DNA from: an uncultured Allomuricauda sp.
Lineage (GTDB): Bacteria > Bacteroidota > Bacteroidia > Flavobacteriales > Flavobacteriaceae
Reading direction: 5' to 3'
DNA length: 64,000 bases
Assembly (NCBI RefSeq): GCF_947501165.1
Contig: NZ_CANMUU010000001.1
Location: forward strand, 992,001-1,056,000
Part shown: piece after piece, positions 1-7,686 of the stretch
How positions within the stretch are numbered: the stretch's first letter is position 1
Layout of the letters: each line of letters begins with the position of its first letter
Translations under genes and position numbers: made by a program
The notes under the pieces: model-generated
Seen by the model: the letters and a program-made list of their open reading frames with translations, nothing else
What the model was told of the DNA's origin: nothing
Databases searched by the model: none

Positions 1-541
1 TTTGTTTTTCGGAACCCAGGATATACCCATTATTGCAGTCAAGAAAGATCAGAAAAGGAAATTTGATTTGTGGCACGAAGTTTTTACTGAGGAATTTGGA
101 ACTCCCGATAACATTCAAGGAGATATGCTTCAAATGTTATTGAAGAGATTAATTATTATGAGTACCCGTTTGGCCAAGGAGCAGCTTATAGTGAAAACCT
201 TGAACAATGAGCAAATTGATACCATAAGAAAGTTCAATTTTCTGGTAGACCTACATTACAGAAGCAAAAGAAAGGTCAGTGAATATGCTGAACTCTTGTT
301 CAAATCCCCTAAAACCCTTTCCAACCTATTTTCCATCTATAACCAAAAGCCGCCTCAACAAATCATTTTGGACCGTATTGCTCTCGAAGCGAAGAGGATG
401 ATGCATTTTACGGATAAACAGAATCAGGAAATAGCATATGAATTGGGGTTCAACGACCCCGCGCATTTTAGCAAATTCTTCAAGAAAATGACGCACATGA
501 CCCCTTCGGAGTACCGAGAAAACAAGATAATCGCTGCCTAA
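1..541 (+). CDS. AraC-family transcriptional regulator, C-terminal part (5' truncated)
   Basis: The gene enters from the left edge; the reading frame is open from base 2, so the true start lies outside the window. The last ~100 residues form an AraC/XylS double helix-turn-helix DNA-binding domain. It carries the second-HTH signature 'IAYELGFNDPAHFSKFFKK' and the usual 'TPSEYR' end. The preceding residues look like the helical linker after a cupin-type sensing domain. It is followed on the same strand by a small ORF, an AhpD-like gene and a cupredoxin-like gene, which it may regulate (inference). The effector cannot be told. Confidence 0.88.
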   Translation, partial: LFFGTQDIPIIAVKKDQKRKFDLWHEVFTEEFGTPDNIQGDMLQMLLKRLIIMSTRLAKEQLIVKTLNNEQIDTIRKFNFLVDLHYRSKRKVSEYAELLFKSPKTLSNLFSIYNQKPPQQIILDRIALEAKRMMHFTDKQNQEIAYELGFNDPAHFSKFFKKMTHMTPSEYRENKIIAA

Positions 542-632
542 GGGAAATTTAGACAAGCAGTCGGGAAATTGTTGCTAACACCGGCGCTGGCTTTCATCGC
601 ATCTTTGCCATGTAATTAAAAGAAAGGTAAAA

Positions 633-797
633 ATGAAAGCATCAGAAAAGTCAATTTTCAACTTAATAGAGATTTTCGGGAGTAACAGAAAGTCTGAGCT
701 CGAAACCATATCACCCAAAACACATTGTGAGCAAAAACATCATCATGATTTTTATTGTGATGCTGAAAAACCTTTTGTATCCAATATTCAATTTTAA
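633..797 (+). CDS. Possible small Cys/His-rich protein (54 aa)
   Basis: A short ORF with ATG at 633, preceded by AGAAAGG about 5 bases upstream, which is a better ribosome site than most genes here have. The 54-residue product has a C-terminal cluster of Cys and His (HCEQKHHHDFYC), which could bind a metal. It sits alone in the 285-base gap between the AraC gene and the AhpD-like gene. I recognise no family, and it could be chance coding. Confidence 0.3.
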   Translation: MKASEKSIFNLIEIFGSNRKSELETISPKTHCEQKHHHDFYCDAEKPFVSNIQF

Positions 798-826
798 ACA
801 ATAACACATTTATAATTATTACCATT

Positions 827-1375
827 ATGAGCAATTTTAATGTACCCACTAGAGAAGAAGTAAGTAGCAACAATCAAGCTATATTTGATAATTTGGAAAA
901 AGCTGTTGGCTTTGTTCCCAATCTTTTTGCAACCTATGCACATTCTGAAAATGCACTAGGAAACTATTTGACATTATCCAATGCCAAGACTTCTTTGAAT
1001 GCCAAACAAAAAGAAGTAGTAAACCTAGCAGTAAGCCAAGTAAACAACTGTATCTATTGTTTGTCCGCCCACACAGCCATCGGGAAAATGAATGGTTTCA
1101 CAGACGAGCAAATTCTTGAACTAAGGGCAGGCGAAGCATCTTTTGACAATAAATTGGATGCTTTGGCAAGATTGGCTAGAAACATTACAGAAAACAGAGG
1201 TGCTACAGATGCTGATGTCGTGGATAACTTCTTGAATGTCGGATGGACCAAAGAGAACTTGATTGATACGATTGTTTTGGTGGGAGATAAAACCATCTCC
1301 AATTACATCCATAGCACTACCCAAGTACCTGTAGATTTTCCAGTAGCACAACCTTTGGAAGCAACAACAGTATAA
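827..1375 (+). CDS. Carboxymuconolactone decarboxylase / AhpD-like peroxidase family protein
   Basis: A 182-residue all-helical AhpD-like protein. The family redox motif is intact: Glu63, Cys75, Cys78 and His82 in 'NNCIYCLSAHTAIGK'. In this family the Cys pair cycles between thiol and disulfide to reduce peroxides or relay electrons. Residues 20-50 match the N-terminal peroxidase-related extension ('AVGFVPNLFATYAHS'). The ATG at 827 follows an A/T-rich leader. It lies 37 bases before the cupredoxin-like gene and probably shares its transcript, which ends at the hairpin at 1830. The substrate is unknown. Confidence 0.88.
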   Translation: MSNFNVPTREEVSSNNQAIFDNLEKAVGFVPNLFATYAHSENALGNYLTLSNAKTSLNAKQKEVVNLAVSQVNNCIYCLSAHTAIGKMNGFTDEQILELRAGEASFDNKLDALARLARNITENRGATDADVVDNFLNVGWTKENLIDTIVLVGDKTISNYIHSTTQVPVDFPVAQPLEATTV

Positions 1376-1412
1376 TTCAGAAAAGATAAAACCCAATTTA
1401 AATAATAGAAAA

Positions 1413-1802
1413 ATGAAAAACACAATTTTAGTTTTAGTATTCGCATTCGGAGCTCTTTTTACAGCTGAGGCGCAAGATGCAATGAAGGACAAAGCCGTTA
1501 AAACCATCTCATTGGAACAGACTTCAGGTGAATTTACCCAGAAACAAATTACAGTTTCGGAAGGAACTTATGTTTTTGACATTTCCAATAATGGTGTAGG
1601 TCATGATGTCGGTTTTGTATTGGTAAAGAAAGGATTGGATGTCAGCAAACCTGAAAACCATATTCAAACAGCTTATGTGACTCAACCAGTTAAAACAGGA
1701 GCTTCTCAAACATCAAAAGCTACTAAACTGGAAAAGGGAGAGTATGTTTACTTCTGTCCTTTAAACCCAACTTCTACCGACAATACGTTGATAGTAAAAT
1801 AA
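1413..1802 (+). CDS. Secreted cupredoxin-like protein lacking full copper ligand set
   Basis: 129 residues with a signal peptide (residues 1-20, cleaved after AEA) and one beta-sandwich domain of the plastocyanin/cupredoxin type. The first-ligand region 'GVGHDVGF' (His64) and the Cys strand 'YVYFCPLNP' (Cys115) are present. The usual C-x-x-H-x-x-x-M copper loop after the Cys is missing: no His or Met follows Cys115. It may therefore not bind type 1 copper, or may do so differently. It is probably co-transcribed with the upstream AhpD-like gene; a terminator follows at 1830-1857. Confidence 0.75.
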   Translation: MKNTILVLVFAFGALFTAEAQDAMKDKAVKTISLEQTSGEFTQKQITVSEGTYVFDISNNGVGHDVGFVLVKKGLDVSKPENHIQTAYVTQPVKTGASQTSKATKLEKGEYVYFCPLNPTSTDNTLIVK

Positions 1803-1829
1803 GTAAACTAAGGTTTTTAGTTTGGAAAG

Positions 1830-1857
1830 GCGCGCCCACTATGGGTGCGCTTTTTTT
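1830..1857 (+). terminator. Rho-independent terminator after cupredoxin-like gene
   Basis: Nine-base-pair GC-rich stem (1830-1838 with 1842-1850, one G-T pair), three-base loop, then seven T. The T-tract runs into the stop codon of the convergent TetR gene. Confidence 0.88.
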
Positions 1858-2437
1858 ATGATTTCAATTCCAAGTTGGCAAAAAAAGAAGGAGCGATGGT
1901 CTTAGCTAAGTAAATAGGCCAGGCATTTTTGTGCAAATAGGCTTCTGTAATGGCACTATCATACAACATGTATATCCCACCAGAAACCCTTTCCACTTCG
2001 GCTTTGGAAACATTATGGATGTTTTCCAATACGATATCCCCTAAATAAAGCAACAACTCCTTTTTGTGTTTTTGGATGGTTGAAAAAATACGCTTCTGTT
2101 TAGCAGAGAGCTCACCTAGCGTTTTTAGGGCCCAGCATCCGAAAAAAGTGTCCTCTCTATACAAATCCGTTAAGTAATCAAAGATGGCCAAAAGTTGGTT
2201 CTTGCCTTTTTTTCTTCGACTCACATACTGTTTCAAATCGTCTAGAAATTCTTCATGCCTTTGAGTCAGATAGGCTATGCAAATATCTTCTTTGGATTTA
2301 AAGTGACTGTACAGCGTAGCTTTCGCAATACCACACTTGCTTATTATTTCATTAATACCTGTGGAGTTATATCCATTTGTATAAAACAAGTCCCCCGCAG
2401 TAGAGATGATTTTTTCATGTAAGGTTGATTTCTGCAT
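1856..2437 (-). CDS. TetR/AcrR-family transcriptional regulator
   Basis: 193 residues. The N-terminal HTH (residues 5-50) has the TetR pattern 'GINEIISKCGIAKATLYSHF', followed by the FKSKEDI helix. The helical C-terminal half is a typical divergent ligand domain ending in a TetR_C-like region. It starts at ATG 2437. It is transcribed away from the small exporter gene at 2641, a common repressor-exporter arrangement, so it may control that gene (inference). A palindrome at 2546-2563 in the shared 203-base gap is a possible operator. Confidence 0.9.
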   Translation of the reverse strand: MQKSTLHEKIISTAGDLFYTNGYNSTGINEIISKCGIAKATLYSHFKSKEDICIAYLTQRHEEFLDDLKQYVSRRKKGKNQLLAIFDYLTDLYREDTFFGCWALKTLGELSAKQKRIFSTIQKHKKELLLYLGDIVLENIHNVSKAEVERVSGGIYMLYDSAITEAYLHKNAWPIYLAKTIAPSFFANLELKS

Positions 2438-2545
2438 GGCATAAAGATAAAAAAGACAAGCCTGCTTTCTACATTCTTAGGCCTCTATGAACCTATGGAT
2501 ACTTTCTAAAAGGAAATAGGAGCGGGTGCATAACTTAGAAGTTTA

Positions 2546-2563
2546 TTTGTTTTACCCAACAAA
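2546..2563. promoter_or_regulatory. Candidate operator palindrome between tetR and exporter
   Basis: TTTGTT-6-AACAAA, perfect six-base arms, centred in the intergenic region between divergent TetR and exporter genes. Assignment as a TetR site is inference. Confidence 0.25.
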
Positions 2564-2613
2564 CTTTATGCTTTTTTTAGTGTTTTTATAAAAAGAAAAA
2601 GGGTTTTCGGAGG

Positions 2614-2621
2614 TATTTTTG
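2614..2621 (+). promoter_or_regulatory. -7 promoter element TATTTTTG
   Basis: Exact match to the Bacteroidota TAnnTTTG element, ending 19 bases before the GTG at 2641. No clear -33 TTTG is visible. It supports the GTG start choice. Confidence 0.4.
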
Positions 2622-2640
2622 CAATTCAAAAAAAAGCGCA

Positions 2641-3096
2641 GTGATACTGGATTTGATAATGGCCATGTTGTGGAGCCTATCTCCATTTGGAGAGGCAAAG
2701 GTGGGTATACCTTTTGGCATCATGAAAGGACTCAATCAATATGTCGTATTCATTTTTTGTTTTCTAGCAAACATTGCAGTATTCCCATTGATGATGTTTT
2801 TCTTGGATAAAATCAATCGCTATTTTTTGAAGTGGAGATTCTATAAAAAATCCGCACTTTTCATTGCGAAAAGGGCCAAAACCGGTTCGGGCAATAAAAT
2901 TGAAAGGTTTGGTTTCTTGGGCTTGGTACTATTTGTTATGATTCCTTTGCCTGGTACTGGAGTGTATGCAGGAAGTATTGCATCGTATCTGTTCAAAATT
3001 GAAAGAAAGCAAGCGTTTTTAGCGAATACAACCGGAATTTTTTTCTCATCACTAATTGTTTGGCTGATTGCAGTTTTCTCAACCAATGGGGTTTGA
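2641..3096 (+). CDS. Small multidrug export (COG2426-type) membrane protein
   Basis: 151 residues, hydrophobic, with about four membrane segments. It matches the pattern of the putative small multi-drug export family (PF06695): 'SPFGEAKVGIPFGIMKGL' near the N-terminus and 'MIPLPGTGVYAGSIASYLF' in the second half. The start is GTG at 2641; the only nearby ATGs, at 2659 and 2665, would cut into the first helix. Transport function for this family is inferred by others, not shown here. The stop codon is one base from the convergent dinB stop. Confidence 0.75.
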   Translation: MILDLIMAMLWSLSPFGEAKVGIPFGIMKGLNQYVVFIFCFLANIAVFPLMMFFLDKINRYFLKWRFYKKSALFIAKRAKTGSGNKIERFGFLGLVLFVMIPLPGTGVYAGSIASYLFKIERKQAFLANTTGIFFSSLIVWLIAVFSTNGV

Positions 3097-3097
3097 C

Positions 3098-4207
3098 CTA
3101 AAAATCAAAGCGCAGCTGTACCAGAATTTCGTCTTTCTCCTTCTTTTCTTCTTCTGTCTTTTCCTTTTCTGTGTTAAGGTTGCCTAAAGAAATCCCCAAC
3201 AACCGAACAGAGTCCTTAAGAGGGGCTTGGTACAATAACTCCTTGGCAGTTTCCAATATCAAACCCTTGTTGGAAATATAATAAGGGATGGTCTTACTTC
3301 GCGTATTCAGCGTAAAATCACTGTATTTTATTTTTAAAGTTACCGTTTTACCGGCAATTTTAGATTTTTTAAGCCTTCTTTCGAGTTCCGAAGCGATATT
3401 TTCGAGTCTTTCCAACATAAAAATTTCACTGCTCAGATTTTCAGAGAAAGTGCGTTCGGCGCCAACAGATTTTGGAATCCGATGCGGTTTCACTTCACTG
3501 GTATGGATACCTCTGACCACATGGTAATAATATCGTCCACTTTTTCCGAAGGTTTCATCCAAAAACTCCAATGATTTTTGTTTCAGGTCACTTCCAGTAA
3601 AGATGCCGAGCTTGTACATTTTTTCTGCCGTGACTTTTCCCACCCCGTAGAACTTTCGGATATCCAAGTTTTCAAGAAAGGTGATAACTTCCTCAGGGTT
3701 GATGGTTTTTTGGCCATTGGGTTTGTTGATATCGCTAGCTACCTTGGCAATGAATTTGTTGATTGAAATTCCAGCAGAGGCGTTCAATCCAGTTTTATCC
3801 AATATTTTTTGGCGAATCTCTTTGGCAATCAAGGTAGCTGAGGGGTTGCCTTTTTTGTTTTGGGTAACATCCAGATAGGCTTCATCCAAGGAGAGAGGCT
3901 CCACCAAATCGGTATACTCAAAAAAGATGTCGCGTATTTGAAGCGATATTTCTTTGTACCGGTCAAAACGAGGTCTAACAAAAATAAGGTCAGGACAGTT
4001 TTTCTTTGCAATATAACCGGACATGGCACTTCGTACTCCAAACTTGCGGGCTTCATAGCTTGCTGCAGAGACAACACCTCTTTTGGACCCGCCACCTACC
4101 ACAACAGGCTTCCCTTTCAATTCAGGATTGTCATGTTGCTCAACAGATGCGTAAAATGCATCCATATCTACATGGATTATCTTGCGTAATGGAAAATCAA
4201 AGGCCAC
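3098..4207 (-). CDS. dinB: DNA polymerase IV (Y-family translesion polymerase)
   Basis: 369 residues from a GTG at 4207. Palm motifs are intact: 'IIHVDMDAFYASVE' (catalytic Asp14) and 'PLSLDEAYLD' (Asp108, Glu109). The 'AASYEARKFGVRSAM' finger motif, an HhH region ('FYGVGKVTAEKMYKLGI') and the little-finger domain follow. The C-terminus 'EILVQLRFDF' resembles a beta-clamp binding tail. The open frame runs on to 4651, but that part is antisense to the CYTH gene and not Pol IV-like, so I placed the start at GTG 4207, just before the conserved domain. It performs error-prone bypass of damaged DNA. The promoter box lies only 4 bases upstream. Confidence 0.95.
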   Translation of the reverse strand: MAFDFPLRKIIHVDMDAFYASVEQHDNPELKGKPVVVGGGSKRGVVSAASYEARKFGVRSAMSGYIAKKNCPDLIFVRPRFDRYKEISLQIRDIFFEYTDLVEPLSLDEAYLDVTQNKKGNPSATLIAKEIRQKILDKTGLNASAGISINKFIAKVASDINKPNGQKTINPEEVITFLENLDIRKFYGVGKVTAEKMYKLGIFTGSDLKQKSLEFLDETFGKSGRYYYHVVRGIHTSEVKPHRIPKSVGAERTFSENLSSEIFMLERLENIASELERRLKKSKIAGKTVTLKIKYSDFTLNTRSKTIPYYISNKGLILETAKELLYQAPLKDSVRLLGISLGNLNTEKEKTEEEKKEKDEILVQLRFDF

Positions 4208-4210
4208 ACT

Positions 4211-4218
4211 CAAATTTA
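4211..4218 (-). promoter_or_regulatory. -7 element TAAATTTG for dinB, opposite a CYTH-gene element
   Basis: CAAATTTA on the plus strand is TAAATTTG on the minus strand, an exact TAnnTTTG match four bases from the dinB GTG. A near match on the plus strand, TATATTTA (4223-4230), sits six bases before the CYTH ATG. Transcripts would be nearly leaderless. Confidence 0.35.
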
Positions 4219-4235
4219 TGGCTATATTTAATAGA

Positions 4236-4715
4236 ATGGAACATTTGGAAATTGAACGCAAGTTTTTGGTGAAATCCCATGAATACAGAAAGCAGGCTTT
4301 ATCAAAAACTAGAATTGTGCAGGGCTTTCTGAACACCCATCCAGAGAGAACCGTTCGTGTTCGTGTAACAGGAGAAATTGGTTTTTTAACTGTAAAGGGA
4401 AAATCCAACGTTTCAGGAACCTCACGATATGAGTGGGAAAAGGAAATTGAAAAAGAGGAAGCACTCTCTCTAATGGAACTGTGTGAACCGGGAATTATAG
4501 ACAAATATCGGTATGAAGTTGATTTTGAAGGAAAGCTTTTTGAGATTGATGAGTTTGCGGGAGATAATGCAGGATTGGTTATTGCAGAAATCGAGCTGAA
4601 AGATGAAAACGAAACCTTTGAAAAGCCAAAATGGCTGGGAAAGGAGGTCACTGGAAAGGTGGCATATTACAATTCACAACTTATTCAAAAACCGTATAAC
4701 CAATGGAAAATGTAA
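4236..4715 (+). CDS. CYTH domain protein (class IV adenylate cyclase / tripolyphosphatase-like)
   Basis: 159 residues from ATG 4236. The signature 'EIERKFLV' begins at residue 4. Later alternating acidic/basic strands follow: 'RTVRVRVTGEIGFLTVKGK', 'YEWEKEIE' and the tail 'EIELKDENE'. These line the tunnel that binds triphosphate and metal in CYTH enzymes. Small bacterial CYTH proteins are usually inorganic tripolyphosphatases, sometimes cyclases; sequence alone does not decide. It is divergent from dinB with only 28 bases between starts, and overlaps the next gene by 13 bases. Confidence 0.88.
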   Translation: MEHLEIERKFLVKSHEYRKQALSKTRIVQGFLNTHPERTVRVRVTGEIGFLTVKGKSNVSGTSRYEWEKEIEKEEALSLMELCEPGIIDKYRYEVDFEGKLFEIDEFAGDNAGLVIAEIELKDENETFEKPKWLGKEVTGKVAYYNSQLIQKPYNQWKM

Positions 4716-5194
4716 GAATTCTATGTTTTTTGGTATGTTTTATTGTCTTTTCCTGCAAGCAGGAAGTAACTCCTAAACCTTTGGTAGAAGAGGTGCCCAA
4801 AGAGGAAAGTACTTCAGAATTGAAAGCGAAATTAACCAATGAGGGGTATCAGATTTTCGATTTTGTAGATGAAGAGACGAAAGACACCATCTTGATGCAA
4901 CAGTATTTTATGGCCTTTTTAAAGACGGGTACTAATAGAAGTCAAAGCAAATCTGAATTGGACAGTTTGCAAGTGTTGCACTTGACTCATCTTAAAAGAA
5001 TGTATGACGAAGGCTATGCTGATATTTCAGGTCCTTTTGGAGACGATGGAGAAATACGGGGGATTACCATTTACAATGTACCCACCTTAAAAATGGCTGA
5101 TAGTTTAGCAAACCTAGACCCCATGGTGAAGGCCGGGAGGTTAGAGATAGAAGTGCATCCATGGTGGGCTGCAAAAGGCTATCCGTTAAGATAG
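4703..5194 (+). CDS. YCII-like lipoprotein
   Basis: 163 residues. The N-terminus has a lipoprotein signal with lipobox VFSC (Cys about residue 18). The mature part resembles a YCII-related domain: 'QQYFMAFLKTG', a His-containing helix 'HLTHLKRMYDEGYADISGPFGDDGEI' (shown in pieces), and the end 'EIEVHPWWAAKG'. YCII domains are ferredoxin-like folds with a His/Asp pair and no settled activity. It overlaps the CYTH gene and is probably translationally coupled to it. The stop lies 5 bases from the convergent permease. Confidence 0.7.
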   Translation: MENVRILCFLVCFIVFSCKQEVTPKPLVEEVPKEESTSELKAKLTNEGYQIFDFVDEETKDTILMQQYFMAFLKTGTNRSQSKSELDSLQVLHLTHLKRMYDEGYADISGPFGDDGEIRGITIYNVPTLKMADSLANLDPMVKAGRLEIEVHPWWAAKGYPLR

Positions 5195-5199
5195 TGCCA

Positions 5200-6327
5200 T
5201 CAAATATGTTTGGGGGCAGTTCTTTTTATCTTTGCTTTACCTGTTTTAGGGAGCGATACCTTTTTGTTCAATCCATTCAAAATTGGATAAATTAAACCCA
5301 TGGCAAACAGTACTCCGCCAACAAGTAAGATATTAATATTGGTGGCAAAGAAAGCTCCTGTGTTCAGTACCCCAAGAATTAGAACGGTTGATAATGGAAA
5401 GGAAAGCGCCAAAATGTTGAGGGCAAAATCGCTATCAAAAGTACGTTTTTGGGTGTCTTCAATTTCAAGATGTTCCACTGCGGAAATATGGGCGTAGGGC
5501 CAAAAGCTACATGAGCTCAAACCAAAAGCCAACAATAAAAGAATGTTTTCCACGGATTGTAATCCGGAAAATAGGATAAAGATTCCTCCCAAAATAAATA
5601 CCAGCCCTGCACGAATACACAACATGGAAAACACTTGAAAAAACTGTTTTCTTTTGAGTTTGATTCCCAACCCAATGAACAACAGAACCAACGGAGTCAT
5701 AATCAAGCTCAATTTTTTCAGGATGTCACTGAACAAAACGGGTAAAGTATCCATAGTAAACCCAAACACCAGTAGTATTAAAGCTGCGATTATAAAAATG
5801 TTTACGGGCTCCGAAACCAGCACCTTCAATAAAGACATCAACTTTCCATTACCTTTCTTGGCCTTACTTCTAGACTGATAGTGCCAATTCATGGCAACTA
5901 CGTAAAGAATGACCAGCACAAAGATTTTGTTTCCCAAATCGGCCATGGCTACTTTGGCCAAAGCATTTTCGCCTAAGAATTCGAGCACAAAGGGGAAACA
6001 TGAAAGACCCGGAGCCAGCGAAGGGATAAGCAGCCTTGCGGTTCTGAACTCTGGGGAATCTTTTTCTATACCTACCAGCGGAAGGACAAACGGGATTGTA
6101 AGAAACAAAACTACGTTGAGCGCTAAGGCCATGATTGGAAGGAACAATAAGCTCCATTCCACTTTCACACCCAATAAGGCAATGAAAATTGTGGCAGGCA
6201 ATGCTAGGTTCAAAATGATTGCCTTTATACCACTGCGCTCATCCTTGGATTTGATTTTGTTTTTTAGAAAAACACCTATAAGGATAAAGCATACAAACGT
6301 AATGGTCTTGTATAATCCGGAGTCCAT
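5200..6327 (-). CDS. AEC-family (auxin efflux carrier-like) permease
   Basis: 375 residues, about ten hydrophobic segments. The N-terminal half has 'LNLALPATIFIALLG' and 'LLIPSLAPGLSCFPFVLEFL', and the C-terminal half repeats the helix pattern ('TMDTLPVLFSDILKKLSLIM', 'PLVLLFIGLGIKLK'), as in AEC transporters that export carboxylates or amino-acid-like anions. Substrate is unknown. It begins 6 bases after the stop of the Tat-signalled aminotransferase at 6334, so the two are almost surely one transcript. Confidence 0.8.
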   Translation of the reverse strand: MDSGLYKTITFVCFILIGVFLKNKIKSKDERSGIKAIILNLALPATIFIALLGVKVEWSLLFLPIMALALNVVLFLTIPFVLPLVGIEKDSPEFRTARLLIPSLAPGLSCFPFVLEFLGENALAKVAMADLGNKIFVLVILYVVAMNWHYQSRSKAKKGNGKLMSLLKVLVSEPVNIFIIAALILLVFGFTMDTLPVLFSDILKKLSLIMTPLVLLFIGLGIKLKRKQFFQVFSMLCIRAGLVFILGGIFILFSGLQSVENILLLLAFGLSSCSFWPYAHISAVEHLEIEDTQKRTFDSDFALNILALSFPLSTVLILGVLNTGAFFATNINILLVGGVLFAMGLIYPILNGLNKKVSLPKTGKAKIKRTAPKHI

Positions 6328-6333
6328 GAAACG

Positions 6334-7527
6334 CTAGACTAGAACTTTAGAGATTGCGTCTGTAAAAAGTTTCATTTCATCCATGGTACCCATACTTACT
6401 CGGCACCAATCTTTATCCATAAAATGAAATGCCCTTACGCCAACTTTTAAGTCGGTCATTTTCTCCAGAAAGTCTTTTCCAGCCATTTCAATAGGGAATA
6501 TCATGAAGCTGGTATGGGATTTTACGTAATCGAAGCCCATCGAATCTAAGCTGGAATACACATATTCTCTACATTTTGCATTTAATTCTCTTGAACTGTC
6601 CAAGAAAGATGTATCGTCCATTGCGGCGATTGCTGCAAATACGGAGGGATACGAAATTCCCATTCCACCTCTGGTTATTTTTTGTAGCTGACCTAAAGTC
6701 GATTCCTGACCTACAATGTATCCTACGCGCAATCCGGCCATTCCGTGAATTTTGGAAAATGTGCGAGCAATGATTACATTTTTCCCTTCATTGATAAGGG
6801 AAACCATACTTTTCTTTAAACCTTCTCCCATAAAAGCAAGATAGGCTTCGTCCACAAAGACCGGAACCTTTTCGGAGACTCTGGAACAAAAATCAACCAT
6901 TTCTTCGTGATTGGTAATGGTACCCGTAGGATTGTTGGGATTACAGATGTAAACCAATTTTGTATCTGAGTCAACAGCAGCTTCCATCGCTTTTAGGTCA
7001 TGAGACCAATCCTTCTTTAGTGGAACGGGCTTCCAAGTGGCACCTACAGATTCAGCAACTCGTATCAGTGACATATATGCAGGATCGGCAGATACTACAT
7101 TTCCACCATTCATGAACAACACCATGGCAGTTTTTTCCAAAAGGTCGGACGAACCTGGACCCATCATTATATTCTTTGCACTTACTCCCTCAAAGTCAGC
7201 TATTTTGTTAACCAATTGAAAGAGTTCTTTCCATGCGTACCTATTACCGCCGGATGCGGCATTTTTAAATGCTTCCAAAGCTTTTGGTGATGGTCCGTAT
7301 GGATTTTCATTTGCATTTAATTTGGCTTCAAAAGCAGGAAACTCCCTAACCTCTTTAGGAAGGTATTCCTTAAAGAAAGGGCTAAAAATGGCATCCCCAT
7401 TTGTATCTAGAACCAATGGAGCTTTAAGATTTTCAGAATAGCCCAAGTAAGGCGTGGCAAGAATTCCTCCAGCTGTGATGGCGCCTTTTTTAAGCCAATC
7501 TCTTCTGGAAATGTTTTTGGTGGTCAT
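6334..7527 (-). CDS. Histidinol-phosphate aminotransferase-like PLP enzyme with Tat signal
   Basis: 397 residues from ATG 7527 (a TTG eight codons upstream is less likely). The N-terminus carries a twin-arginine signal, 'SRRDWLKKG', followed by a hydrophobic stretch. The rest is a fold-type I aminotransferase of the HisC-like group: 'LNANENPYGPSP', 'CNPNNPTG', 'VDEAYLAF' and the PLP lysine in 'TFSKIHGMAGLRVGY' (about Lys259). No other his genes are nearby, so a role in histidine synthesis is doubtful. It forms a two-gene unit with an AEC permease. Export of a folded PLP enzyme by Tat is the striking point. Confidence 0.88.
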   Translation of the reverse strand: MTTKNISRRDWLKKGAITAGGILATPYLGYSENLKAPLVLDTNGDAIFSPFFKEYLPKEVREFPAFEAKLNANENPYGPSPKALEAFKNAASGGNRYAWKELFQLVNKIADFEGVSAKNIMMGPGSSDLLEKTAMVLFMNGGNVVSADPAYMSLIRVAESVGATWKPVPLKKDWSHDLKAMEAAVDSDTKLVYICNPNNPTGTITNHEEMVDFCSRVSEKVPVFVDEAYLAFMGEGLKKSMVSLINEGKNVIIARTFSKIHGMAGLRVGYIVGQESTLGQLQKITRGGMGISYPSVFAAIAAMDDTSFLDSSRELNAKCREYVYSSLDSMGFDYVKSHTSFMIFPIEMAGKDFLEKMTDLKVGVRAFHFMDKDWCRVSMGTMDEMKLFTDAISKVLV

Positions 7528-7642
7528 AGGTGGTGTTTTTTGAATTAGCAATCACCTCTAAATTAATAGCTTAGGCAATTGTATCCTATGACAAATCCAT
7601 AAAAATCAGGGCATCAAAATATCAACTCTCAAAAAATCAGGC

Positions 7643-7673
7643 CTAAAAAAGCACCATGATCAAACATCGTGGT
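7643..7673 (-). terminator. Rho-independent terminator after pheS
   Basis: On the minus strand ACCACGAT-5-ATCATGGT (7653-7660 with 7666-7673, one G-T pair) is followed by a GC and six T. It begins 13 bases after the pheS stop. Confidence 0.7.
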
Positions 7674-7686
7674 ATCTTTAAACAAA

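Noticed and set aside
4208-4651. N-terminal extension of the Pol IV reading frame (148 residues)
   Set aside because: It is antisense to the well-supported CYTH gene, is Ser/Phe-rich, and lies before the conserved catalytic N-terminus.
6334-7527. Calling the aminotransferase hisC of histidine synthesis
   Set aside because: It has an export signal and no his genes nearby; only the family resemblance is secure.
7528-7551. TTG start eight codons upstream for the Tat-signalled aminotransferase
   Set aside because: ATG 7527 gives a normal Tat signal and no support exists for the longer form.
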